The notes below the pieces were generated by a model that had not been told where the DNA came from, searched no databases, and worked only from the letters and a program-made list of their open reading frames with translations. This document shows, piece after piece, positions 51,918 to 60,888 of a stretch of DNA of 64,000 nucleotides (position 1 is its first letter; each line of letters begins with the position of its first letter). The stretch is taken from positions 1 to 64,000 of the forward strand of contig JBEKMO010000008.1 in NCBI GenBank assembly GCA_050008465.1, written 5' to 3'. This DNA comes from Fen-330 sp050008465. GTDB taxonomy: Bacteria; Acidobacteriota; Terriglobia; Bryobacterales; Bryobacteraceae. A program made the position numbers and the translations under genes.

Positions 51918-54011
51918 ATGCGAATTACACCAGTTCTCCTTCTCACCGCGTTTGTCGCCGGCGGCCAGCAGCCGCAGCGCGAATTCACTTTCAACGTCAC
52001 CAGCCAACTGGTGATCGTCAATGTGGCGGTGCGGGATTCCTCCGGCCGCCCCATCGAGAACCTCAAGGCCAGCGACTTCACGCTCTCCGAGGACGACAAG
52101 CCGCAGAAGCTCTCGGTATTCGAATACCAGAAACTCGAATCGGCCCCGCTGCCTCCGATCGCGCCCACTCCCGCCCTGGCGACTCGGCCTGCCGCGCCCG
52201 CGCCCAAGACGCCGGTGCGCGAGGCCATCAGCACCTCGAAGCCAGGCCAGATCCGTTACAAGGACCGGCGCCTGATGGTGCTGTTCTTCGATTTCTCCTC
52301 GATGGAACAGCCCGAGCAGATCCGCGCGCAGAAGGCCGCCACGCAGTTCCTTCAGCAGCAGATGACCGAGGCGGACCTGGTCGCGATCATGGCTTTCTCC
52401 ACTCAGCTCCAGGTCCTCCAGGACTTCACCGCCGACCGCGAGCAGTTGCTCCAGGTGATTAGAGGCTTCCACATCGGTGAAGGAAGCGAACTGGCCGCCC
52501 TGGGCGCGACCGACAGCGACGACGCCGCGCAGGATACCGGCGCCGCCTTCACCGCGGACGACACCGAGTTCAACATCTTCAATACGGACCGGAAGCTCAG
52601 CGCGCTGGAATCGGCCGCCAAGATGCTCGCGTCGCTGCCCGAGAAAAAAGCCCTGGTCTACTTCTCGAGCGGGGTGGGCAAGACCGGCGTCGAGAACCAG
52701 TCCCAGTTGCGCGCCACCGTCAATGCGGCGGTGCGCTCCAACGTTTCCTTCTACACCATCGACGCCCGCGGCCTGGTGGCGACTCCTGCCGGCGGCGATG
52801 CAACCCAGGCCTCGGCCCGGGGCCCGGCCATGTACTCGGGAGCCGCTCAGCGGTCCCGCGCGGCCAGTTTCAACGACTCCCAGGAGACGCTCACGACGCT
52901 CGCCGGCGACACCGGCGGAAAGGCGCTGCTGGACTCCAACGACCTCACGCTCGGGATGCGCCAGGCCCAGGAGAGCGTTTCCAGCTACTACATCCTCGGC
53001 TACTACTCGACCAACCCGGCGCTGGACGGCCGCTACCGCCGCGTCAAGGTGCAGCTCGCCTCGCGTCTCAAGGCCAAGCTGGACTACCGCTCGGGGTACT
53101 TCGCTCCCAAGCAGTTCAAGGAGTACAACACCTCGGACAAGGAGCGCCAACTCGAGGAAGCGCTGCTGCTCGGCGACCCGATTACCGACCTCTCCCTGGC
53201 GCTCGAAGTGAACTACTTCCGGCTGGCCCGCGACCGCTACTTTGTGCCGCTGGCGGTGAAGATTCCCGGCTCGGAGCTGGAACTGGCCCGCAAGGGCGGG
53301 AATGAAAGCACGGTTCTGGATTTTATCGGGCAGGTGCGCGACGCCCGGGGAAGAATCGCCGGCACCGTCCGCGACAGCATCGAGGTGAAACTCAAAGGCG
53401 AGAACCTGGGGCAGTTGGGGAAAAGGTTCCTCGAATACGGCGGTGGCTTCACGCTGATGCCGGGAGAGTACACCCTGAAGTTCCTGTGCCGCGAGAACGC
53501 CACCGGAAAGATGGGGACCTTCGAGACCAAGTTCACCGTGCCTGATGTGGTGGCCGAGCAGAAATCCCTGCGGCTCAGCTCGGTGGTCTGGGCCAATCAG
53601 CGGGAGCCGCTTTCCGCCGCCGTAGGCTCAGCCGAGCGTAACAAGAAACTGCTCGCCGACGACCCCCTGGTCAAGGACGGCTACAAGCTGGTTCCAAGCA
53701 TCACCAAGGTCTACCGCAAAGATCAGGACCTGTACGTATTCTTCGAGGTGTACGACCCGGGTGCGGAACCCTCCCTCAAAACGGCGGACATCTCCGCCAG
53801 CGTGAGCTTCTTCCGAGGCAAGCTGCAAGCTTTCCAGTCCGAGCCTCTGCGACTGACCGAGACCCCCGCGAAAGGCAACGTAGTGGGAGTCCACTTCCGC
53901 ATCCCGCTAGCGACGTTCGCCCCCGGCCCGTACACCTGCCAGGTGAACGTCATCGACGAGCTCGGCAAGAAGTTCGCCTTCCGCCGCGCACCCATGGTGT
54001 TGTTGCCGTAG
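51918..54011 (+). CDS. VWFA-related acidobacterial protein (TIGR03436 type)
   Basis: This 697-residue exported protein starts with MRITPVLLLTAFVAGG. The N-terminal motif FNVTSQLVIVNVAVRDSSGR (residues 24-43) is the acidobacterial VWFA signature, followed by LKASDFTLSEDDKPQKLSVF. The VWA-like fold is at about 110-340 (RLMVLFFDFSSMEQ; KKALVYFSSGVGKTG), with an incomplete metal-ion-dependent adhesion site. The C-terminal part is beta-sandwich repeats. It probably binds surface ligands or supports the receptor encoded just upstream, with only 2 bases between the genes. Confidence 0.9.
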   Translation: MRITPVLLLTAFVAGGQQPQREFTFNVTSQLVIVNVAVRDSSGRPIENLKASDFTLSEDDKPQKLSVFEYQKLESAPLPPIAPTPALATRPAAPAPKTPVREAISTSKPGQIRYKDRRLMVLFFDFSSMEQPEQIRAQKAATQFLQQQMTEADLVAIMAFSTQLQVLQDFTADREQLLQVIRGFHIGEGSELAALGATDSDDAAQDTGAAFTADDTEFNIFNTDRKLSALESAAKMLASLPEKKALVYFSSGVGKTGVENQSQLRATVNAAVRSNVSFYTIDARGLVATPAGGDATQASARGPAMYSGAAQRSRAASFNDSQETLTTLAGDTGGKALLDSNDLTLGMRQAQESVSSYYILGYYSTNPALDGRYRRVKVQLASRLKAKLDYRSGYFAPKQFKEYNTSDKERQLEEALLLGDPITDLSLALEVNYFRLARDRYFVPLAVKIPGSELELARKGGNESTVLDFIGQVRDARGRIAGTVRDSIEVKLKGENLGQLGKRFLEYGGGFTLMPGEYTLKFLCRENATGKMGTFETKFTVPDVVAEQKSLRLSSVVWANQREPLSAAVGSAERNKKLLADDPLVKDGYKLVPSITKVYRKDQDLYVFFEVYDPGAEPSLKTADISASVSFFRGKLQAFQSEPLRLTETPAKGNVVGVHFRIPLATFAPGPYTCQVNVIDELGKKFAFRRAPMVLLP

Positions 54012-54053
54012 GATAAGGCTCCAGCCTTGTCCTCTCAATCTAAGGAGGACGTA

Positions 54054-54779
54054 ATGTTACTTCGCGCCGCAGCCGTGATCGCCTTGATCTCCGGCTCCGC
54101 CATTCTGCTGGCGGGCGAGTTCTGGCAGGATAAGCAACCCTCCGACTGGACGGACAAGGACATCCAGCGACTGGTGACCAAGTCGCCCTGGGCCAAGGAA
54201 GCCAGCCTCAGCTCTAACCCGGATCGAATGGCCGGGATGGGCCGGCGAGGCGGCATGGGCGGCCGGGGTGGCATGGGTGGTCCGGGCATGGGCGGGCCCC
54301 GCGGCGAAGGGGGCTCGCGTGGCAGGGGGTCCGCGCCCCAGTTGACCGTGCGCTGGGACAGCGCGGCGCCCTTGCGCGAGGCGGCTGCCAAGGGCCAGCC
54401 GGATGCCCAGGCGAAGAAGGTCGCGGAGTGGGCGCGGGAGTTCTACGTAGTCACCGTCACCGGAATGCCGATGAGGTCGGGGCGCGGCCGTGGCGAGGGA
54501 CAACCGGAGTCCGATTCCGGCCGCGTAGCGCCTATCGAAGATCGCCTGAAGGAAGTGACTGTGTTGAAACTCAAAGGCAGCAGCGGCAGCATCGCTCCCG
54601 CGCGGGTCGAGGTCACCGAAGCCACAGGGGGTCGGGTGATCGCTCTTCTTTTCCCTCGCAGCGAGACGATTAGCCTCGACGACAAGGAAGTCGACTTCGA
54701 AACCGTCATGGGGCGGCGCGAGGTCAAGGTCAAGTTTACACTGAAGGACATGGTCTATCGCGGGAAGCTGGAACTGTAA
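54054..54779 (+). CDS. Secreted Gly/Met/Arg-rich hypothetical protein
   Basis: This 241-residue protein starts at ATG 54054 with AAGGAGG upstream; TTG 54027 is an in-frame alternative. A signal peptide in residues 1-20 is followed by WTDKDIQRLVTKSPWAKEAS. A low-complexity Gly/Met/Arg segment (GMGRRGGMGGRGGMGGPGMG, about residues 62-85) resembles the insert in the receptor two genes upstream. The C-terminal half (YVVTVTGMP; VEVTEATGGRVIALLFPRSE) is a beta-rich domain without known match. It is the third gene of the receptor operon. Confidence 0.7.
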   Translation: MLLRAAAVIALISGSAILLAGEFWQDKQPSDWTDKDIQRLVTKSPWAKEASLSSNPDRMAGMGRRGGMGGRGGMGGPGMGGPRGEGGSRGRGSAPQLTVRWDSAAPLREAAAKGQPDAQAKKVAEWAREFYVVTVTGMPMRSGRGRGEGQPESDSGRVAPIEDRLKEVTVLKLKGSSGSIAPARVEVTEATGGRVIALLFPRSETISLDDKEVDFETVMGRREVKVKFTLKDMVYRGKLEL

Positions 54780-54809
54780 CGCGGAGATCTCTTCGCGCCA
54801 TAATGGGGA

Positions 54810-55841
54810 ATGCTGAATTGGAGCCGGGACCCGCACCGGCGCTATAACCCGCTCACCGGGGAGTGGGTGTTGGTCTCTCCGCACCGCACCCAGAGGCCCT
54901 GGCAAGGCCAAGTCGAGCAAGCCCCCCGTGCGGCCCAGCCGGTCTACGACCCGGACTGTTACCTCTGCCCCGGCAACGCTCGTGCCGGCGACGCGCGCAA
55001 TCCGAGCTACACCTCGACGTTCGTCTTCGAAAACGATTTCGCAGCGATGCGGCTTGAAACTCCTGTCGAGCGGATTGAAGAGCAGGGCCTGCTGGTTGCC
55101 GAGACCGAGCCCGGCATCTGCCGCGTCATCTGTTTCTCGCCGCGTCACGATCTGACCGTCTCGCGCATGGACCTCCCCGCCTTGCGCGACGTGGTGAACA
55201 CCTGGGTTTCCGAATACCAGCAGCTCGGCGCGCATCCTTCGATCAACTACGTCGAGATTTTCGAGAACCGCGGCGCCATGATGGGGTGCAGCAACCCGCA
55301 CCCGCACTGCCAGGTCTGGGCCAACCGGACGCTGCCCAACGAACCGCTCAAAGAGCAGCAGTCGCAATCCGCGTATAGCGCCGCAAAGCCCGCTTGCCTG
55401 CTGTGCGACTACCTCGCCCTGGAGTGCGCATCCACCGAGCGCATCGTCTGCCGGAACGCCTCCTTCGTGGCGCTGGTTCCCTTCTGGGCCGTCTGGCCGT
55501 TCGAGACCCTGGTCCTCCCCACCCGCCACGCCACGGCCCTCGATGAACTCACCGATGCCGAACGCGACGACCTGGCGGACATCCTCAAACGCCTCACCAC
55601 ACGCTACGACAACCTGTTCCAGGTCTCCTTTCCTTACACTAGCGGCTTCCATCAGCGGCCGACCGACGGCCAGGCCCACTCCGAGTGGCATCTCCATGCC
55701 CACTTCTATCCCCCGCTGCTCCGCTCGGCCAGCGTGCGCAAGTTCATGGTTGGTTATGAGATGCTGGCGATGCCCCAGCGCGACATCACCCCCGAGACCG
55801 CCGCCGCGCGATTGCGCGACTCAAGCGAAACGTGCGACTAG
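54810..55841 (+). CDS. galT: Galactose-1-phosphate uridylyltransferase
   Basis: This 343-residue Leloir-pathway enzyme transfers UMP from UDP-glucose to galactose-1-phosphate. The active-site His is in NPHPHCQVWAN, and zinc or iron ligands are seen as CYLCPG (residues 51-56), CLLCDY and the later EWHLHAHFYPP. Length matches the GalT family. It is cytoplasmic and could handle galactose released by the GH27 enzyme at 36509. It starts 30 bases after the receptor operon's last gene and may be part of it. Confidence 0.93.
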   Translation: MLNWSRDPHRRYNPLTGEWVLVSPHRTQRPWQGQVEQAPRAAQPVYDPDCYLCPGNARAGDARNPSYTSTFVFENDFAAMRLETPVERIEEQGLLVAETEPGICRVICFSPRHDLTVSRMDLPALRDVVNTWVSEYQQLGAHPSINYVEIFENRGAMMGCSNPHPHCQVWANRTLPNEPLKEQQSQSAYSAAKPACLLCDYLALECASTERIVCRNASFVALVPFWAVWPFETLVLPTRHATALDELTDAERDDLADILKRLTTRYDNLFQVSFPYTSGFHQRPTDGQAHSEWHLHAHFYPPLLRSASVRKFMVGYEMLAMPQRDITPETAAARLRDSSETCD

Positions 55842-55887
55842 GCCCATGACCGCGAGACTTGGCGCTACCGCGAAACCGCTCGCTGAC

Positions 55888-56018
55888 GGGACTGTGAAAG
55901 AATGCCCGCACAGGCTGAATGCCTGTGCCACGGGGGATCGCAACCGCTTGATGTGGCACAGGCCTTCAGCCTGTGTCCCCAACGACTGCCGGGCGCCGGG
56001 GCATTTTTTCACAGTCCC
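55888..56018. mobile_element. MITE-like nested palindromic element
   Basis: Terminal inverted repeats GGGACTGTGAAAGAATGCCC (55888-55907) and its near-complement ending in CACAGTCCC (55999-56018) are 20 bases each with one mismatch. Inside lies a second, 23-base inverted repeat (55909-55931 with 55953-55975, arms beginning CACAGGCTGAATGCC and GTGGCACAGGCC). A TGAC direct repeat flanks the element on both sides (55884-55887, 56019-56022), as a target duplication would. There is no coding sequence, so any mobilisation would need a transposase in trans. Confidence 0.7.
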
Positions 56019-56062
56019 TGACGCTCGCGGCTCGAAGCCGAGCCACGACCGTAAGGGAGTGG
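56018..56062 (-). repeat. Dispersed intergenic palindromic repeat, shortened copy C
   Basis: Read on the minus strand this stretch begins CCACTCCCTTACGGTCGTGG, matching the start of copies A and B (CCGCTCCCTTACGGTCGCGG). It ends in GCGAGCGTCAG, similar to their far side. The loop is shorter. A fragment of the same family (AAACCGCTCGCTGAC, 55873-55887) lies on the other side of the MITE-like element, suggesting the element inserted into this repeat. Confidence 0.65.
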
Positions 56063-56098
56063 TTCCCCGCGAGAGCACATGATCACACGGTCAGAACC

Positions 56099-59000
56099 CT
56101 AGCGCGCCCTTCTCACCTCGCGCCACTTCCACACCTCGTAGATGGGCGGGTAGACGATCAGCTCGAGCAGGAATGAAGTGAAGATGCCCCCGATCATCGG
56201 GGCCGCGATGCGCTTCATCACGTCGGCGCCCGTACCGGTGGACCACATGATGGGGACCAGGCCCAGGAAACACGCCGCCACGGTCATGAATTTCGGCCGG
56301 ATCCGCTTCACGGCGCCGTGCAGGATGGCCTGCTGCAAATCGGCCAGACTGGCCATTCGACCCTCTCTTCGCGCCTGGTCGTAGGCCAGGTCCAGGTACA
56401 GCAGCATGAACACTCCGGTCTCCGCGTCCACGCCCAGCAGCGCAATCAGCCCAACCCAGACGCCCACGCTCATGTTGTATCCGAGCAGGTACAGCAGCCA
56501 GATCGCGCCGATCGCCGAAAACGGCACCGCCAGGGAGATGATCAGGGTCTTCGTGACCGACCGGGTGTTCAGGTAGAGCAACAAGAAAATCAGGAACAGC
56601 GTCAGGGGCAGCACCACCTTGAGGCGCTCTTTGACGCGCTCCATGGCTTCCCACTGTCCGCTCCAAGCGAACGAGTACCCAGCCGGCAGGAGGCTCGTTG
56701 CTTTTGCCAGCACGCGATCGGCGTCCGCGACATAACCGGCCGGATCACGCCCGGCCACGTCCACGTAGACATAACCCGTCACAAGGCCCCCCTCGTCGCG
56801 GATCATCGCCGGGCCGGTGACCGCCATGATTTCCGCAAGTTCCGCAACCGGGATTTGCCGTTGCGGCCCGGCGGGCACCAGGACCCGGCCGAGCGCCGCA
56901 AGATCGGCCCGGAAATCGCGCATGTACCGCACGTTGACGGGATAGCGCGCGCGGCCTTCCACAGTGGTGGTGATGTTCTCCCCGCCGATCGCGTTCTGGA
57001 CTGCGGTCTGCGCATCATCGACGCTCAAGCCGTAGCGCGCCAGGGCTCCCCGGTTCCAATCGAAATCCAGGAAGTACCCGTCGCCGGTCCGCTCGGCGAA
57101 CACGCTGCGCGTCCCCGCAACCGACGGCAGCAGCGCTTCGATGCGGCCTCCGATCTCCTGGATGATTCGGGCGTCGGCTCCGTAGATCTTCAAGCCGACG
57201 GGCGTGCGGATGCCTGTGCTCAGCATGTCGATTCGGGCTTTGACCGGCATGGTCCAGGCATTGGAAACGCCCGGCAGCTTCAGCGCCCGGTCGAGCTGCG
57301 CCACCAGTTCTTCATGGGAGATATGGTCCAGCGTGACGTGGCGGAACACGGATTTGAGCCACTCCGGCGCCCACTCCGAATACCACGTGCGGACCTTCCG
57401 CCACTCGCTGGTTGGCTTGAGCGTGATGAGGGTCTCGATCATCGAGAGCGGCGCCGGGTCGGTCGAGGTCTCCGCCCGCCCTGCCTTCCCCAGCACGCGG
57501 TCCACTTCCGGGAACTGCTTGATGATGCGATCCGTGACCTGCAACAGCCGCTGGGCCTCGGCGATCGAGATGCCCGGCATGGTCGAGGGCATGTAGAACA
57601 GCGCGCCCTCATCCAGAGACGGCATGAACTCGGAGCCGAGTTGGAGGAACACGGGTACGGTCACGGCGACCATGGCCAACGCGGCGCCGATCACCAGCCA
57701 CTTGTGGCGCAGGCTCCAAACCGCCACGGGTTGGTAGGCCGCGATCAGAAAGCGGCTCACGGGATGCCTGCCCTCGGAGTGGATCCGCCCCACCACCACC
57801 GCGTTCGCCGCCCGGCACAGCCATAGCGGGCGGAAACTGAAGTTGCGTGCGTGGGTGAAAAGGAGCCGCAGTGCCGGGTCGAGCGTGATGGTCAGCACCG
57901 CGGCCACGATCATCGCCAGCGTCTTGGTGTACGCCAGCGGCTTGAACAAGCGGCCTTCCTGCGCCTCCAGCGTCAGCACCGGCAAGAACGACACCGCGAT
58001 CACCAGCAGCGCGAAGAAACTCGGGCCTCCGACTTCCTTCACCGCCTGGAGGATCACGTTCCGGTAATCGCCCTTCGCGCCGCTTCGTTCCCACTCCTCC
58101 AACTTCTTGTGCGCCTGCTCGACCACCACGATCGCGGCGTCCACCAGCGCGCCGATGGCGATCGCAATCCCGCCGAGCGACATGATGTTGGCGCTGACCC
58201 CCATCAGGCGAAGCGGAATGAAAGAGATCAGCACCGCGAGCGGTATCGTTATCACCGGGATCGCGGCGCTGGGAACGTGCCACAGGAACAGCAGGATAAC
58301 GGCCGCGACGGTCAGGATCACTTCCACCAGCGTCGAACGCAGGTTCTGGATGGCGCGCCGGATCAGCTCCGAGCGGTCGTAGATGGGAACGATCTTGACT
58401 CCCTCGGGTAGCCCCGGCTCGATCTGCCGGATTCTGGCCTTCACGCGCTCGATCACGTTGAGCGCGTTCTCGCCCTGGCGCATCACCACGATTCCCGAGA
58501 CCGCCTCCCCCGTGCCATCCAGGTCGGACACGCCACGCCGCAGTTCCGGGCCTTCCACCACCTGTCCGATGTCCATGATCCGGATGGCCGTGCCGTTCTC
58601 CGTGGCCGAAAGCACGATCTCCCCGATGTCGCTCACCGAGCGTGCGTAGCCTCGGCCGCGCACCATGTATTCGCTGCCGCCGAATTCGATCAACCGCCCG
58701 CCCACCTCACTGTTGCCGCCGCGGACCGCTTCCACAACCCGGCTGATCGGAATCCCATAGGCCCGCAGGCGATTGGGATCGACGTTGACCTGGTACTGCT
58801 TGCCGTATCCCCCCAGCGGCGCCACCTCGGCCACGCCGGGGACGGCTTTCAGGTGGAAGCGGATGTACCAATCCTGAAGCGAGCGGAGCTCGGCCAGGCT
58901 CTGCTTGCCAGACTTGTCCACGAGCACGTACTGGAAGACCCAGCCCAGGCCGGTCGCGTCCGGGCCCAACTCGGTCTGCACCCCTTGCGGAAGTCTCTGA

Positions 59001-59350
59001 AGCACTCCCGAGAGGTATTCCAGAGTCCGCGAACGCGCCCAGTAAATGTCCGTGCCGTCCTCGAAGATGACGTAGACGTAGGAGTAGCCGAAGTCGGAGA
59101 ATCCCCGCACCGACTTCACTTTCGGAGCGCCCAGCAAAGACGTGACGATGGGGTACGTCACCTGGTCCTCGACGATATCCGGGCTGCGGTCCCAGCGGGA
59201 ATACACGATTACCTGGGTGTCGCTGAGGTCCGGGATCGCATCCAGCGGCAGGCGCTCCATCGACCACCAGCCATACACGGCGGCCGCGGCAACCAGCAGA
59301 AAAACGATGACCTTGTTGTGGGCGGAAAACTCGATGATGCGGCCGATCAC
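56099..59350 (-). CDS. cusA: CusA-type heavy-metal RND efflux pump
   Basis: This 1083-residue inner-membrane transporter has about 12 transmembrane helices. The opening MIGRIIEFSAHNKVIVFLLV and the helix-4 sequence GIAIAIGALVDAAIVVVEQA are of the CusA (Cu+/Ag+) type, as opposed to the divalent CzcA type. Periplasmic loops are typical (EFMPSLDEGALFYMPSTMPG). It uses proton flow to expel metal from the periplasm through CusB and an outer-membrane channel. It starts with GTG at 59348-59350, overlapping the cusB stop. No outer-membrane channel gene (cusC) is nearby. Confidence 0.92.
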   Translation of the reverse strand: MIGRIIEFSAHNKVIVFLLVAAAAVYGWWSMERLPLDAIPDLSDTQVIVYSRWDRSPDIVEDQVTYPIVTSLLGAPKVKSVRGFSDFGYSYVYVIFEDGTDIYWARSRTLEYLSGVLQRLPQGVQTELGPDATGLGWVFQYVLVDKSGKQSLAELRSLQDWYIRFHLKAVPGVAEVAPLGGYGKQYQVNVDPNRLRAYGIPISRVVEAVRGGNSEVGGRLIEFGGSEYMVRGRGYARSVSDIGEIVLSATENGTAIRIMDIGQVVEGPELRRGVSDLDGTGEAVSGIVVMRQGENALNVIERVKARIRQIEPGLPEGVKIVPIYDRSELIRRAIQNLRSTLVEVILTVAAVILLFLWHVPSAAIPVITIPLAVLISFIPLRLMGVSANIMSLGGIAIAIGALVDAAIVVVEQAHKKLEEWERSGAKGDYRNVILQAVKEVGGPSFFALLVIAVSFLPVLTLEAQEGRLFKPLAYTKTLAMIVAAVLTITLDPALRLLFTHARNFSFRPLWLCRAANAVVVGRIHSEGRHPVSRFLIAAYQPVAVWSLRHKWLVIGAALAMVAVTVPVFLQLGSEFMPSLDEGALFYMPSTMPGISIAEAQRLLQVTDRIIKQFPEVDRVLGKAGRAETSTDPAPLSMIETLITLKPTSEWRKVRTWYSEWAPEWLKSVFRHVTLDHISHEELVAQLDRALKLPGVSNAWTMPVKARIDMLSTGIRTPVGLKIYGADARIIQEIGGRIEALLPSVAGTRSVFAERTGDGYFLDFDWNRGALARYGLSVDDAQTAVQNAIGGENITTTVEGRARYPVNVRYMRDFRADLAALGRVLVPAGPQRQIPVAELAEIMAVTGPAMIRDEGGLVTGYVYVDVAGRDPAGYVADADRVLAKATSLLPAGYSFAWSGQWEAMERVKERLKVVLPLTLFLIFLLLYLNTRSVTKTLIISLAVPFSAIGAIWLLYLLGYNMSVGVWVGLIALLGVDAETGVFMLLYLDLAYDQARREGRMASLADLQQAILHGAVKRIRPKFMTVAACFLGLVPIMWSTGTGADVMKRIAAPMIGGIFTSFLLELIVYPPIYEVWKWREVRRAR

Positions 59351-60825
59351 GTCGACGCCCCCGCGCCTCCGGGTTTCTTGCCGGCGTATCGCGCCGGATC
59401 CTTGTCGAACTCCCGTTTGCAGTGATCGGAACAGAAGTGGTACGTCTTGCCTTTGTATTCGCTCTTGGGACTGCTGGCGGGATCCACATCCATGCCACAG
59501 ACGGGATCCTTTGCCGCGCTGGCCTTCTTCGGTTCGGGCTTGGCCTGAGCGGCCTGGCGCATCCGGCTCTCCGAGTCGATGAGGAAGTTGCCCGCGACCA
59601 CGATCCGCTCGCCGGGCTTGAGCCCGCGGGCCACGCCCACGTGGCGGCCGAGCGTCCAGGAAACCTCGATGTCGCGCGGCTCAAACAACCCGTAGCCGCG
59701 ATCGACATAGACCGTCTTGCGGAGGCCGGAATCCACCACGGCTTCCGCCGGGACAGTCACCGTCGGCGGCACGCTCACCGGAAACTCGACATCGACGAAC
59801 ATGTCCGGACGGAAAAGCATGCCCTCGTTGGCCATCTCGAAGCGGACTTTCAAGGTGCGCGACGCCGGGTCGAACTGCGGTAAGACCGCGCTCATGGTCG
59901 CCGGGAACCACCTGCCCTGATAGCCCACGCGAACGCTCTGGCCGGGGCGGACCAGGCGCGCCTGGTTCTCGAAAACGTCGGCCAGGATCCAAACCCGGCT
60001 CACATCCGCGATCCGGTAAAGCTCGGCTCCGCGGTCGAATCTCAGGCCTGGGAACACGTTCCGGACCACGATCAGGCCGCCCGCCGGCGCCCGCAGCTCG
60101 ATTTCCCTGGCCGGCTTGCGAACCTTGGCGATAGCCTGAATCTGATAGTCCCCCATGCCCGTGGCTTGCAGGTTCTCCTCGGCCGACCGGATCTGCGCCT
60201 TGGTCATCTCCACCTGTTCGGCGTTGTCGGTACCGAGCTTCTGGAAACGGTCCAGCGTGTTGAGCGCGTAAAAATAGGTTTGCTGAAGGGCCAGGAACTC
60301 GCGGCTGTAGAACGTGGCCAGCAGATCGTTCTTCTGGACGACAGCGCCCACCGTCAGCGGAGCGATGGTTCGGATCCAGCCATCAGCGGCCGTGGTGACG
60401 CGGTACACCTGGGTCTCGTCGAAGCTCACCCGGCCCAGCATCCGGATCGTCTCCGACACCGAGACCTTCTCCACGGTGCTCACCCGGACGCCGATGAGCT
60501 GCTGTTTTTCCGGGCTGACCTGGACGGCGCCGGCCGGCATTGCCCCTGACGCCTCCCCCTGCGCCAGGCTGGGATCGTCGGCGTAGACCGGCTCCAGTTG
60601 CATCCCGCAATCCGGCGCGATGCCCGGCTTGTCGGACTTGTAGGCCGGGTGCATGGGATCGTGGTAGTAGAGAATCCGGTGGCCGGTTGTCCCCGCGCTC
60701 ACGGCGGACGGCCGCCCTGCCGACCACCGGCCGGCTACGAAACAACCCAAGCCGGCCAGGACCGCCAGCGCCGCATATGCACGTTTATCCAAGCCAAAGA
60801 TCCTCTTCTCTGGATTGTAGATCAC
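59347..60825 (-). CDS. cusB: CusB-type periplasmic adaptor with N-terminal metal-binding and C-terminal YHS domains
   Basis: This 492-residue adaptor has one N-terminal transmembrane or signal segment (residues 15-30). A heavy-metal-binding domain follows (YYHDPMHPAYKSDKPGIAPD then CGM, about residues 50-75), then the HlyD-type coiled-coil and barrel regions (FYSREFLALQQTYFYALNTL; RLVRPGQSVRVGYQGRWFPA). At the C-terminus (about residues 442-485) is a YHS domain with DPVCGMDVDP and YHFCSDHCKREF, whose Cys residues can bind copper. It links CusA to an outer-membrane channel. The C-terminal YHS fusion is uncommon. Confidence 0.9.
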   Translation of the reverse strand: MIYNPEKRIFGLDKRAYAALAVLAGLGCFVAGRWSAGRPSAVSAGTTGHRILYYHDPMHPAYKSDKPGIAPDCGMQLEPVYADDPSLAQGEASGAMPAGAVQVSPEKQQLIGVRVSTVEKVSVSETIRMLGRVSFDETQVYRVTTAADGWIRTIAPLTVGAVVQKNDLLATFYSREFLALQQTYFYALNTLDRFQKLGTDNAEQVEMTKAQIRSAEENLQATGMGDYQIQAIAKVRKPAREIELRAPAGGLIVVRNVFPGLRFDRGAELYRIADVSRVWILADVFENQARLVRPGQSVRVGYQGRWFPATMSAVLPQFDPASRTLKVRFEMANEGMLFRPDMFVDVEFPVSVPPTVTVPAEAVVDSGLRKTVYVDRGYGLFEPRDIEVSWTLGRHVGVARGLKPGERIVVAGNFLIDSESRMRQAAQAKPEPKKASAAKDPVCGMDVDPASSPKSEYKGKTYHFCSDHCKREFDKDPARYAGKKPGGAGAST

Positions 60826-60842
60826 GCCGATGGCGGGCGACC

Positions 60843-60879
60843 GAAAAAACTGTAGGGGCCGCGCGGGCCCGGCCCCTAC
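60843..60879 (-). terminator. Intrinsic terminator after the multicopper oxidase gene
   Basis: The arms GTAGGGGCCG (60852-60861) and CGGCCCCTAC (60870-60879) form a perfect 10-base stem. On the minus strand it is followed by a T6 tract (60844-60849). It lies between the multicopper oxidase stop (60889) and the cusB start (60825). Confidence 0.8.
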
Positions 60880-60888
60880 GGGGAGTCC

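Noticed and set aside
54057..55703. 548-residue reverse frame opposite galT and the Gly-rich gene
   Set aside because: Both forward genes have good ribosome-binding sites, and galT shows its active-site motif; the reverse frame is a shadow.
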